From: Dokdonella sp.
GTDB lineage: Bacteria > Pseudomonadota > Gammaproteobacteria > Xanthomonadales > Rhodanobacteraceae
Direction of reading: 5' to 3'
Length of the DNA: 64,000 nucleotides
Assembly (NCBI GenBank): GCA_016712865.1
Contig: JADJQH010000001.1
Coordinates: forward strand, 1 to 64,000
The position numbers were made by a program, and so were the translations under genes. The notes under the pieces are model-generated. The model searched no databases. It had not been told where the DNA came from and saw only the letters and a list, made by a program, of their open reading frames with translations. Each line of letters begins with the position of its first letter. The stretch's first letter is position 1. Of the stretch, positions 56,057 to 64,000 are shown one piece after another.

Positions 56057-57225
56057 ATGAGATAGGCCTGTTGTTCCTGTTGCTTCCGGTGGCCGCATTT
56101 TCCGGCTGGTATGTTGCGCGGCGCGGCAGCGAGCGCACGTCCGGTGCCAAGGTCAGCGAGCTGTCGAGCAACTACTTCCGCGGCCTCAACTACCTGCTCA
56201 ACGAGCAGCAGGACAAGGCCATCGAAGTCTTCCTGCAACTTGCCGAGTACAACCGCGACACCGTCGAAACCCATCTGGCCCTGGGCAACCTGTTCCGCCG
56301 GCGGGGTGAGGTCGATCGCGCTATTCGCGTACACCAGAATCTGATCGCGCGTCCCAGCCTGAGCGACGAGGAAAAGACCGTCGCCTTGCTGGAACTGGGC
56401 GAGGATTACATGCGCGCCGGCTTGCTGGACCGTGCGGAAACCCTGTTCACCGATCTGGTTGCCATGGATGCCCTGGCGCCCGTGGCGTTGAATCACCTGG
56501 TGGCCATCTACCAGCATGAGCGCGACTGGAACAAGGCTATCGACATCGCGCGAAAGCTCGAGGCGGCGACCGGGGAATCCCAGGGGGCCAGCATCGCCCA
56601 GTTCTACTGCGAACTCGCCGAGCAGGCGCGTTCGCGCAAGGCCTGGGCAGAGGCCAGGGGGTTCCTTGACGAAGCATGTGCCGCCGAGGGCGATTGCGTG
56701 CGTGCCAGCATGATCCTGGGGCACATCGAGGCATCAAACGGCAACCCGGATGCAGCCATCGCCGCATTCGAACACGTCGCAGAGCGTGACGTGGACTATG
56801 TGCCGGAAATCCTTTCGCCACTGCTGGATGTCTATGCCAAGGCCCAGCGCATGCAGCGTGCCGAGGAATTCCTGCTGCGCATGACCGAGCGACACCAGGG
56901 CGTTTCCCCGGTGCTGGCGTTGGCCAGGTTGTACTCGCGAACCAAGGGCGAAAAGTCGGCGGTGGATTTTCTCACCCGGCAGCTGCACCAGCGTCCATCG
57001 GTGCGCGCCTTGATGGCACTCATCGATGCGAATCTGCATACCGCGCAGGGCGAGGCACGCGAAAGCCTGCTGATCCAGCGCGACCTGACCCGCAAGCTGC
57101 TGGAGGGGCAGGCCATGTATCGCTGCTCGCGATGCGGCTTCGGGGCAAAGTCCCACCACTGGCACTGCCCGAGCTGCAAGAGCTGGACCACGATCCGACC
57201 CATCCACAGTGTGGTTGGCGAATAG
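56053..57225 (+). CDS. lapB: Lipopolysaccharide assembly protein LapB
   Basis: A 390-residue membrane-anchored scaffold with one N-terminal helix, nine or so TPR units (EVFLQLAEYNRDTVETHLAL, NLFRRRGEVDRAIR), and a C-terminal rubredoxin-type metal site with two CxxC pairs (CSRCGF and CPSCKSW) near residues 357-374. In E. coli it directs LpxC proteolysis with FtsH. Confidence 0.95.
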   Translation: MNEIGLLFLLLPVAAFSGWYVARRGSERTSGAKVSELSSNYFRGLNYLLNEQQDKAIEVFLQLAEYNRDTVETHLALGNLFRRRGEVDRAIRVHQNLIARPSLSDEEKTVALLELGEDYMRAGLLDRAETLFTDLVAMDALAPVALNHLVAIYQHERDWNKAIDIARKLEAATGESQGASIAQFYCELAEQARSRKAWAEARGFLDEACAAEGDCVRASMILGHIEASNGNPDAAIAAFEHVAERDVDYVPEILSPLLDVYAKAQRMQRAEEFLLRMTERHQGVSPVLALARLYSRTKGEKSAVDFLTRQLHQRPSVRALMALIDANLHTAQGEARESLLIQRDLTRKLLEGQAMYRCSRCGFGAKSHHWHCPSCKSWTTIRPIHSVVGE

Positions 57226-57233
57226 GAACGCTC

Positions 57234-58349
57234 GTGCTGGCCTGGCCGCTTTCGACGTGGATGATCCTGTTGCTGGCGACTTTCCTGGTTTCCGCCACGG
57301 TCTGCTGGCTGGCCATTCGCTACGCCAATCGCCGGCAGTTGATCGACCAGCCAGGGCGTCGCCGATCGCATGTCGTAGCAACACCGCGCGGCGGTGGCAT
57401 CGGCATTGTCGTCGCGGTGCTGGCCGGATTGCTGGCAACAATGGTCGGTGACCCTGGGTCTGTCACGGGATGGCCTCGGCGCGAGGAGCTTGCCTTGCTG
57501 TCGCTGGGCGGCGGCGTGTTGATCGTGGCGGCGGTGGGTTGGCTTGATGACCATCGCAGTCTCGGCGCCGGAATCCGCCTCTGCGCCCATGTGCTCGCGG
57601 TCGTCGTGAGCTTGCTACCGATCCTGCTGATCGACGTTCCGTCCTTGTCGGGCAACCCGGTGATGCCATGGGTACTGGCTGCACTGGCTGTGGCCTGCAT
57701 CGCGGCAGTGTGGTCGATCAACCTGCACAACTTCATGGACGGCATCAATGGACTGCTCGCATTCCAGGCGGTGTTCGTCTTTGTGGCGCTGGGTCTGCTC
57801 TGTGCGCGCTCCGGCCATGCAGTCGACGCCCAACGCATTGGATTGTTTGTCGCTGCCACGCTGGGATTCCTGCCGTTCAATTTCCCGCGCGCCCGCATCT
57901 TCATGGGCGATGTCGGCAGTGGCAGCCTGGGGTTGCTGGTCGCGGCAAGCATCGGCTGGCAGGTTGCCGCGATGCCCAATCTGATTTATGCCGGGCTGAT
58001 CGCCTGTTCCGGCTTTATGGTGGATGCATCGGCGACCCTGCTTTCACGCATGCTGGGCGGGCGGCGTTGGTATAGTGCGCACCGCGAACATCTGTACCAA
58101 TGGCTGGTGCGCAGCGGCATGAGCCATGCAAAGGTGGTCGCCCTGTACATGACCTGGAACCTGCTGATCGTGACCCCTGCGTTGTTGCTCGCCGCTATCG
58201 AAGCCGATGACGTGTCCACCACGGGCGCGCTTGCGGCGGGCGGAGCCGCGCAAGCCGGTTTCGTGTATGCGCTTGCCCTGCTGGTTTGGGTATTCGGCAA
58301 GCAGTACTGCCTGCGCGCCGTCAGCCGGTCCCGGAAGCGCGCAGCGTGA
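57234..58349 (+). CDS. WecA/MraY-family undecaprenyl-phosphate sugar transferase
   Basis: A 371-residue polytopic enzyme that transfers a sugar-1-phosphate to undecaprenyl phosphate. Family marks are the DQPGRRRSHVVATPRGGG segment near residue 37-54, GWLDDHRS near 103, NLHNFMDGINGL near 163-175, the ARIFMGDVGSGSLG loop near 221, and HREHLYQWL near 283. Start is GTG 57234 with AGGA just before. The sugar is not determined. Confidence 0.88.
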   Translation: MLAWPLSTWMILLLATFLVSATVCWLAIRYANRRQLIDQPGRRRSHVVATPRGGGIGIVVAVLAGLLATMVGDPGSVTGWPRREELALLSLGGGVLIVAAVGWLDDHRSLGAGIRLCAHVLAVVVSLLPILLIDVPSLSGNPVMPWVLAALAVACIAAVWSINLHNFMDGINGLLAFQAVFVFVALGLLCARSGHAVDAQRIGLFVAATLGFLPFNFPRARIFMGDVGSGSLGLLVAASIGWQVAAMPNLIYAGLIACSGFMVDASATLLSRMLGGRRWYSAHREHLYQWLVRSGMSHAKVVALYMTWNLLIVTPALLLAAIEADDVSTTGALAAGGAAQAGFVYALALLVWVFGKQYCLRAVSRSRKRAA

Positions 58350-60238
58350 GCAGCCGTTTGATTGCAAAGATCCATCCCCGCTTTGCGGTCGTCGTGCACG
58401 ACCTTGCCATGGTCTGGCTGACCTGGGTCGCGATCAACTCCTTCCGTTGGTCCTTTGAAACGGAGGCGGCACGCCCCGGCCTGGACTGGTTCGGCCTTGA
58501 AGTCGGCTTGGTGCTCGCTGCGCAGGGGCTGATCTTCTGGGTCACCGGGCTGTACAAGGGACTGTGGCGGTTTGCCAGCCTGCCGGACCTCTGGAACATC
58601 CTGCGTGCAGCGCTGCTGGGTGCCTTGCTGATTGCCCTTACCCTGTTCATCTACAACCGCCTGGCAACCGTGCCGCGCACGGTGCTGGTGGTCTATCCGG
58701 TCTGCCTGGCCGTCATGCTGGGCTTGCCGCGACTGGCCTACCGCTACTGGAAAGACAACCGCCTGGATTTCCTATCGCGCACGCCGGCCATGCGCGTGCT
58801 GGTGTTGGGCGCGGGGCGGGCCGGTGACACCCTGGTGCGCGGGCTGGTGCGCGAAAACCGCTACCTCGTGGTCGGCATGCTGGATGACAACACGCAATTG
58901 CGCGGAGCGCGGGTTCGCGGCGTACCGGTGCTGGGTACGCTTGACCAGATGGGCGAACTTGCACGCGAGACCGCAGCGCAGATGCTGCTCATCGCCATGC
59001 CTTCGGCCAGCAGTTCGCAGATGCAGCGCGTGGTCGAGCGATGCGAAGCAACCGGGCTTCCATTCCGCACCATGCCGCGGCTGGCCGACGTGGTGGCCGG
59101 CCGTTCCAGCCTTGGCGAGCTCAAGGAGGTTGCCATCGAGGACCTGCTCGGACGCGAGCAGGTGCAACTGGATTGGACCTCGATCCGCACCGGTATTTCC
59201 GGCAAGCGCGTGTTGGTGACTGGAGGCGGTGGTTCCATTGGTTCGGAATTGTGCCGGCAGGTCGCACGGCTCGGCGCCTCGGCGTTGACGATCATGGAAA
59301 TCTCCGAGTTCAACCTGTACCGGATCGAACAGGAGTTGCGTCGCGAGTTTCCGGACCTGTTGCTGGATGCACGCATCGGCGACTGCGGGGACCGTGCAGC
59401 CTGCGAACGGGTATTCAGCAACGCCAGGCCCCAGGTCGTGTTTCATGCGGCAGCGTACAAGCACGTGCCCTTGCTGCAGGAGCAACTGCGCGAGGCTTTC
59501 CGCAACAATGTGCTGGGCACGGTCAGCGTGGCGCAGTTTGCGCATCGTCATGCGGCGGAGAGTTTCGTGCTGATCTCCACGGACAAAGCGGTCAACCCAA
59601 GCAGCATCATGGGCGCCTGCAAACGCATGGCCGAGATCTACTGCCAGAACCTTGCCATGCAGTCGCAAACGCGGTTCATCACCGTGCGTTTCGGAAACGT
59701 GCTGGATTCCGCCGGCTCGGTCGTACCCCTGTTCCGCGAACAGATTTACGCCGGTGGGCCGGTCACCGTCACCCATCCGGAAATCACGCGTTATTTCATG
59801 ACCATCCCGGAGTCCTGCCAATTGATCCTGCAGGCGGCCGTGCTTGGCAAGGGCGGGGAAATCTTTGCGCTGGACATGGGCGAGCCGGTCAAGATTGCCT
59901 ATCTTGCGGAGCAGATGATCCGGCTTGCCGGAAAGCAACCCGGGCGCGACATCGAGATTGTTTTCAGCGGTTTACGCGCCGGCGAGAAATTGTTCGAGGA
60001 ATTGTTCCACGAGCTCGAAAACTACCAGGCCACCGCGCATGCCAAGATCTTCCTGGCCCAGCCCCGCAGCATGAGCTGGGACCTGCTTTCGCAATTGCTG
60101 CAACAGGCGCAGCAGGCCGTGGCTGACTACGATGAAGCGGCATTGCGCCGGATTCTCGACCAGTTGCTGCCCGAATTCGCGCCGTACGTCGCCAGCCCGG
60201 ATCCGGTGGTGATTCCATTCGCTGTTCGGCCTTCCTGA
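58346..60238 (+). CDS. Membrane UDP-sugar 4,6-dehydratase (CapD/WbpM type)
   Basis: A 630-residue enzyme for nucleotide-sugar modification in surface polysaccharide synthesis. Four to five N-terminal helices are followed by a first Rossmann fold (LVLGAGRAGDTLVRG near 146) and a second extended SDR domain with TGGGGSIGSELCRQ near 293, and the active-site block STDKAVNPSSIMGACKR near 410. Starts GTG, overlapping the previous stop. Likely makes a UDP-4-keto-6-deoxy sugar for the transferase upstream. Confidence 0.9.
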   Translation: MSSRLIAKIHPRFAVVVHDLAMVWLTWVAINSFRWSFETEAARPGLDWFGLEVGLVLAAQGLIFWVTGLYKGLWRFASLPDLWNILRAALLGALLIALTLFIYNRLATVPRTVLVVYPVCLAVMLGLPRLAYRYWKDNRLDFLSRTPAMRVLVLGAGRAGDTLVRGLVRENRYLVVGMLDDNTQLRGARVRGVPVLGTLDQMGELARETAAQMLLIAMPSASSSQMQRVVERCEATGLPFRTMPRLADVVAGRSSLGELKEVAIEDLLGREQVQLDWTSIRTGISGKRVLVTGGGGSIGSELCRQVARLGASALTIMEISEFNLYRIEQELRREFPDLLLDARIGDCGDRAACERVFSNARPQVVFHAAAYKHVPLLQEQLREAFRNNVLGTVSVAQFAHRHAAESFVLISTDKAVNPSSIMGACKRMAEIYCQNLAMQSQTRFITVRFGNVLDSAGSVVPLFREQIYAGGPVTVTHPEITRYFMTIPESCQLILQAAVLGKGGEIFALDMGEPVKIAYLAEQMIRLAGKQPGRDIEIVFSGLRAGEKLFEELFHELENYQATAHAKIFLAQPRSMSWDLLSQLLQQAQQAVADYDEAALRRILDQLLPEFAPYVASPDPVVIPFAVRPS

Positions 60239-60258
60239 GAGAGTACGGGTATTTCCAG

Positions 60259-61152
60259 ATGAAAAATGGACGTTTGCGCAAGGTGGTATTTCCGGTGGCG
60301 GGCCTGGGCACGCGCTTCCTGCCGGCCACCAAGGTGGTCGCCAAGGAAATGTTGCCGGTGCTGGACCGGCCATTGATCCAGTATGCGGTGGACGAGGCGG
60401 TGGATGCGGGTGCCGATACCCTGATTTTCGTCACCAACCGCTACAAGCACGCGATCGCCGACTACTTCGACAAGGCCTACGAGTTGGAGAGCAAGCTCGC
60501 CCAGGCCGGCAAGGAAGAACTGCTGGCGCTGGTGCAGGGCACCTTGCCGCGCAATGTCCGTTGCGTATTCGTCACCCAGCCGGAAGCACTGGGTCTCGGT
60601 CACGCCGTGCTGTGTGCCAAACAGGTTGCCGGAGACGAGCCGTTTGGTGTGATCCTTGCCGATGATCTGATCGTCAATGGCGCACCGGGATCGGGCAAGG
60701 CCGGTGCCTTGCGCCAGATGGCGGAAGTGGCCGCGCGCGAGGATGCCGGCGTGCTCGCCGTCGAGGAAGTGCCACGCGCCGACACGCGCAAGTACGGCAT
60801 CGTCGATGCCGAATCGATTTCGGCGCGTTCCGCGAGGATTCGCATGGTGGTGGAGAAGCCCGCGCCGGAAGTGGCGCCCTCGAACCTTGCGATTGTCGGA
60901 CGCTATGTTCTGCCGCCGCGCATTTTTCCGTTGCTTGAACAGACCAGGCCCGGCGCAGGTGGCGAGATCCAGTTGACCGATGCCATCGAGGCGCTCCTGC
61001 ACGAAATGCCGGTGCTGGCCTACTGCTTCGAGGGCACGCGCTTTGATTGCGGCAACAAGTTGGGCCTGGTCAAGGCTACCTTGCACATGGCCTTGCAGGA
61101 CCCGCAGATTGGCGGGGAAACCGCCAAACTGGTACGCGGGCAGGGTGCATGA
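60259..61152 (+). CDS. galU: UTP-glucose-1-phosphate uridylyltransferase
   Basis: A 297-residue enzyme making UDP-glucose. The start motif is AGLGTRFLPATKVVAKEMLP, followed by PLIQYAVDEAVDAG, an FVTQPEALGLGHAVLCAK stretch, and FDCGNKLGLVKA near the C-terminus. Same direction as the polysaccharide genes upstream, 20 bases after the dehydratase. Confidence 0.96.
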   Translation: MKNGRLRKVVFPVAGLGTRFLPATKVVAKEMLPVLDRPLIQYAVDEAVDAGADTLIFVTNRYKHAIADYFDKAYELESKLAQAGKEELLALVQGTLPRNVRCVFVTQPEALGLGHAVLCAKQVAGDEPFGVILADDLIVNGAPGSGKAGALRQMAEVAAREDAGVLAVEEVPRADTRKYGIVDAESISARSARIRMVVEKPAPEVAPSNLAIVGRYVLPPRIFPLLEQTRPGAGGEIQLTDAIEALLHEMPVLAYCFEGTRFDCGNKLGLVKATLHMALQDPQIGGETAKLVRGQGA

Positions 61153-61171
61153 GAGGGCAGGGTCCACAACG

Positions 61172-61262
61172 GAACTCATTCGTCGCGAGCAAGCTCGCTC
61201 CCACAAAACCAAGCAATGGTGGGAGCGAGCTTGCTCGCGACAATACATGTTCAGACCTTCCC
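61172..61262. repeat. Dispersed inverted-repeat element, copy 2
   Basis: Arms at 61182-61204 and 61219-61241 (23 bases, perfect complement) around a 14-base spacer, with the outer end TTCAGACCTTCCC. It is the reverse orientation of the element at 40484. It lies right after galU and may stop its transcription. Confidence 0.9.
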
Positions 61263-61280
61263 AAGGGGAGCTGAGAAGAC

Positions 61281-62453
61281 ATGGATATCAGCCACATCCT
61301 CAATCACCTGGGCGAAGTGCGCGAGCACCACCATGGTGCGGTGGCACCGCCGCTGGTGCAGTCCTCCATTTTTGCCTTCCCGAGCGTTGCCGACATGCGC
61401 GCCGGATTCACCGATGAATATGCCGGGCACGTCTACACGCGTGGCAACAATCCGACCGTTGCCATCCTGCGCCAGAAGGTTGCCGCGCTGGAAGGCAGCG
61501 AGGACTGTCTTGCCTTCGGCAGCGGTGCCGCCGCCATCGCCGCGGGCGTGGTGGCCAGCGTGCGCAGCGGGGACCACGTGGTCTGCGTGGCCAAGCCCTA
61601 CACGGCGACACGCAAGCTGCTGAGCCAGATGCTGCCGGGATTTGGCGTGAACACGAGTTTCGTCGACGCGCGAAGCGCGCAGGCTGTGGAACAGGCCTTG
61701 CTGCCGCATACCCGGCTGATTGTGCTGGAAAGCCCGAACTCGATGACCTTCGAGCAGCAGGACCTGGCCGCAATTTCGGCATTGGCGCGGCCACGTGGCA
61801 TCCGTACGCTGTGTGACAACAGTTTTTCCAGCCCGCTCAACCAGTCGCCGATCGCCATGGGCATCGATCTGGTCGCCCACTCGGCAACCAAGTACCTGAA
61901 CGGGCACAGCGATGTGATCGCGGGTGTGCTGTGCGGAACGCGGGCAATGCTGCGTGACGTGTTCAACGGCCCGTACATGAACCTGGGCGCCATCCTTTCC
62001 CCGCATGATGCCTGGTTGCTCATTCGTGGCCTGCGCACGCTCGAAGTGCGCATGGAACGAGTGGCCGCGACTACCGGCAAGGTGCTCGCGTTCCTGCAGG
62101 CTCACCCCCGCGTGCGTGGCGTGTTCCATCCACACGCGCAGGCCAATCCCCAGCTCAATCTCAGCGAGCGTCAATTGCGAGGCGCCAGTGGCCTGCTCAG
62201 CATCGACCTCGATGTCGGCTCAGTCGTCGCGGTGGAGCGTTTTTGCAATGCGTTGAAGCGCTTTCTGATGACGGTTTCCTGGGGTGGATACGAATCGCTG
62301 GCCTTTCCGGTGTGCGCGGTTTTTCCGGCGGATTCCCCGCTGCGCCCCGCAGGTGGCGTGCCACTCAGCCTGGTGCGCCTGTCGATCGGCCTGGAGGCAG
62401 CGGATCTGCTCATCGCCGATCTTGCCCAGGCACTGGCCGGCATGGGCGAATAG
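61281..62453 (+). CDS. Cys/Met metabolism PLP-dependent enzyme
   Basis: A 390-residue enzyme of the cystathionine gamma-synthase/gamma-lyase family. YTRGNNPTVAILRQKVAAL near residue 52, the LESPNSMTFEQQDL region, DNSFSSP, and the PLP lysine in HSATKYLNGHSDV near 210 are seen. The exact reaction (synthase, lyase or sulfhydrylase) cannot be read from sequence alone. Confidence 0.88.
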   Translation: MDISHILNHLGEVREHHHGAVAPPLVQSSIFAFPSVADMRAGFTDEYAGHVYTRGNNPTVAILRQKVAALEGSEDCLAFGSGAAAIAAGVVASVRSGDHVVCVAKPYTATRKLLSQMLPGFGVNTSFVDARSAQAVEQALLPHTRLIVLESPNSMTFEQQDLAAISALARPRGIRTLCDNSFSSPLNQSPIAMGIDLVAHSATKYLNGHSDVIAGVLCGTRAMLRDVFNGPYMNLGAILSPHDAWLLIRGLRTLEVRMERVAATTGKVLAFLQAHPRVRGVFHPHAQANPQLNLSERQLRGASGLLSIDLDVGSVVAVERFCNALKRFLMTVSWGGYESLAFPVCAVFPADSPLRPAGGVPLSLVRLSIGLEAADLLIADLAQALAGMGE

Positions 62454-62540
62454 ACGTGGGCCAGCGTTGTCCTCGCATTGGTGGCTTGCCACCGCTTGGC
62501 AAGCGATCCCTCATTTCCTTTTCTCATCGCGGCTGACACG

Positions 62541-63779
62541 GTGTCGCTTTCGCGCCTGAGCGTTGCAGTCATCGGATTGGGCACGGCGGGCCAGGCCGCA
62601 GCGGTTCTGCTTGCGCGCGATGGGCATCGCGTTGAGGTGTTCGAACAGGCCGCAGCACCCGGACCGGTTGGCGCGGGCTTGCTGCTGCAGCCGGTCGGTT
62701 TGCAGGTCCTGTGGAAAATGGGCCTGCTCGATGAAGTCCTCAGGCATGGTCGGCGCATTGATCGGCTGTATGGCGATACACCGAAGGGCAAGGGTGTCCT
62801 CGACATCCGCTACGCCCGGCTTGATCCGCGACTGTACGGCCTTGGCCTGCAACGTGGCGCGTTGTTTTCCATCCTTGCCTCGGTCATCGACCCTGCCACC
62901 GTGCTTCACGCGGATTCCCGCGTCGTCGATGCGGATTCGGACAATGGGCGCGTGCGTGACGTGCATGGAAAGAGTCATGGCCCGTTTGACCTGATCGTGG
63001 TGGCTGACGGGTCGGCCTCGTCCCTGCGTTGCTTGACCGGGAATCCGCGCCTGGATCGACCGTATCCCTGGGGCGCCTTGTGGTGCCTGCTGGAGCAGGG
63101 TGACTGGGCATTCGGCGATGAGCTGCGCCAGCGCTATGTCGGCGCGCAGCGGATGATCGGCATGCTTCCGGTTGGAACAAGGCCGGGTGATGACGTGCCG
63201 CGCCTGAGTTTTTTCTGGAGTCTGCCCACGCGTGGGATGGATGGGTGGACGCAAGCGCCCTTCGCCGCCTGGCTCGACGAGGTGCGTGACTTGTGGCCGG
63301 AATCCGCGCCGAGGCTGTGCGGCCTGCGTGCGCATTCCGCGCTCAGCCGCGCCAGCTATCGGGATGCCATTCCGCGCGCGTGGCACAAGGGGCGCCTCGT
63401 CCTGCTGGGTGATGCTGCCCATGCGATGAGTCCGCAACTGGGCCAGGGTGTGAATATGGCGCTGCTGGATGCACTGGCCCTGCGTGACGCCTTGCGCGCG
63501 GGTCGATCCTTGCGTGACGCGCTGGAAAGTTATGCGCGCCAACGAAGCGCGCAGGTTTCCGCCTACCAGTTCTGGAGCCGCTGGCTGACTCCCTTATTCC
63601 AGTCGCACCAGCGCATTCCCGCCTGGGTGCGGGATCTCACCTTCCTGCAGATGGGTCGCCTGTGGGGCGCGCGCTCGTTGATGCTGCGTGTGCTCTCGGG
63701 CACGCAGCAGGGCATGTTCGGCACGCATGCGCTTGAACCGGAATTCCTTGATCGGAATTCGCCTGGACTTCCGGGATAG
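62541..63779 (+). CDS. FAD-dependent monooxygenase (aromatic hydroxylase type)
   Basis: A 412-residue flavoprotein of the PHBH/UbiH-like group. The dinucleotide motif VIGLGTAGQAAAVLLARDG is at residues 8-26, and the second FAD motif LLGDAAHAMSPQLGQGVNMA near 293-312. A GTG start at 62541 fits the family N-terminus; earlier starts would add non-native residues. Substrate unknown. Confidence 0.85.
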   Translation: MSLSRLSVAVIGLGTAGQAAAVLLARDGHRVEVFEQAAAPGPVGAGLLLQPVGLQVLWKMGLLDEVLRHGRRIDRLYGDTPKGKGVLDIRYARLDPRLYGLGLQRGALFSILASVIDPATVLHADSRVVDADSDNGRVRDVHGKSHGPFDLIVVADGSASSLRCLTGNPRLDRPYPWGALWCLLEQGDWAFGDELRQRYVGAQRMIGMLPVGTRPGDDVPRLSFFWSLPTRGMDGWTQAPFAAWLDEVRDLWPESAPRLCGLRAHSALSRASYRDAIPRAWHKGRLVLLGDAAHAMSPQLGQGVNMALLDALALRDALRAGRSLRDALESYARQRSAQVSAYQFWSRWLTPLFQSHQRIPAWVRDLTFLQMGRLWGARSLMLRVLSGTQQGMFGTHALEPEFLDRNSPGLPG

Positions 63780-63843
63780 GGAACGCTGATCAAGTGCCGC
63801 ACATCCTGACTGGATCGAATGATGAGTGTGTAGTGCCTCGATT

Positions 63844-64000
63844 CCGCTCATGGTTCGACAGGCCTGTCCTGAGCACAGTCGAAGGGCTCACCACGAACGG
63901 AGGGGGTGAGAGCCGTTCATGGTTCGACAAGCTCACCACGAACGGAGGGAGGTGAGCGCCGTTCATGGTTCGACAGGCCTGTCTTGAGCACAGTCGAAGG
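63844..64000. repeat. Three dispersed palindromic repeats at the window end
   Basis: Copies of the CCGTTC..GAACGG family in reverse orientation: a long form at 63844-63900 (with GACAGGCCTGTCCTGAGCAC), a short form at 63913-63945, and a long form from 63959 cut by the window end. They share GCTGATCAAGTG (63786) with the copies at 3224 and 44079. Confidence 0.85.

Overview
The window reads as chromosome of a GC-rich gammaproteobacterium, most likely of the Lysobacterales/Xanthomonadales (Rhodanobacteraceae-like). The basis is gene order (lolA/rarA/serS; yciI-bolA-ppiC-smc-zipA; serC-pheA-hisC-aroA-cmk-rpsA-ihfB-lapA-lapB), a cbb3 oxidase cluster, a hemP-hemR heme locus, and dispersed palindromic repeats of a type I associate with that order. 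The genus is not determinable by eye. Several single-base frame breaks and three runs of G look like sequencing or assembly faults, so frames near them should be read cautiously.

Layout. 1-3400: accessory end with an integron integrase, a 150-bp tandem repeat array, a complete ISL3-type insertion sequence (29-bp inverted repeats, 8-bp target duplication) and a 24-bp tandem array. 3379-10466 (minus strand): cysteine synthase remnant, then ccoN-ccoO-ccoQ-ccoP-fixH-ccoI-ccoS and a TauE/SafE-like protein, with an FNR/Anr-like site before ccoN; nearly all genes overlap by 4 bases. 11055-15434: Fur box, hemP, hemR, a frame-broken HemS-like gene and a lipoprotein, i.e. heme uptake. 15597-26077: lolA, a small membrane protein, NDH-2, a MerR-type regulator with its operator, an unknown orf and a copper ATPase, then rarA, dacB, serS and a tRNA-Ser(UGA) split by a poly-G tract. 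26363-30242: CsgG-like protein, then scpA-scpB-rluB on the minus strand. 30832-36629: yciI, bolA, ppiC, smc, zipA. 36754-42914: a lipid-storage neighbourhood (two phasins, TetR regulator, acyl-CoA-binding protein, alcohol-forming fatty acyl-CoA reductase, patatin-like lipase, PHA-system protein). 43223-44050: FHA protein.

44439-57225 is a conserved aromatic amino acid/translation/envelope superoperon, but the aroA-cmk junction is opened by 3.7 kb of accessory DNA. This holds three toxin-antitoxin modules (HicBA, a HigBA-like pair, an AbrB-like/RelE-like pair), a small membrane protein, an IS3 orfA remnant, a second divergent aroA 3' end, two partial cmk copies, and repeated inverted sequences. 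It is the most unusual part of the window and looks like stepwise build-up of cassettes with scars of the flanking genes left behind. 57234-61152 carries polysaccharide precursor genes (WecA-like transferase, CapD/WbpM-like dehydratase, galU). 61281-63779 holds a Cys/Met-type PLP enzyme and a FAD monooxygenase, and the window ends in dispersed repeats.

Functional themes: microaerobic respiration with copper supply (cbb3 assembly, CcoI, CopA) and iron/heme acquisition feed the same heme-copper oxidase, while the lipid cluster suggests storage of PHA and/or wax esters.
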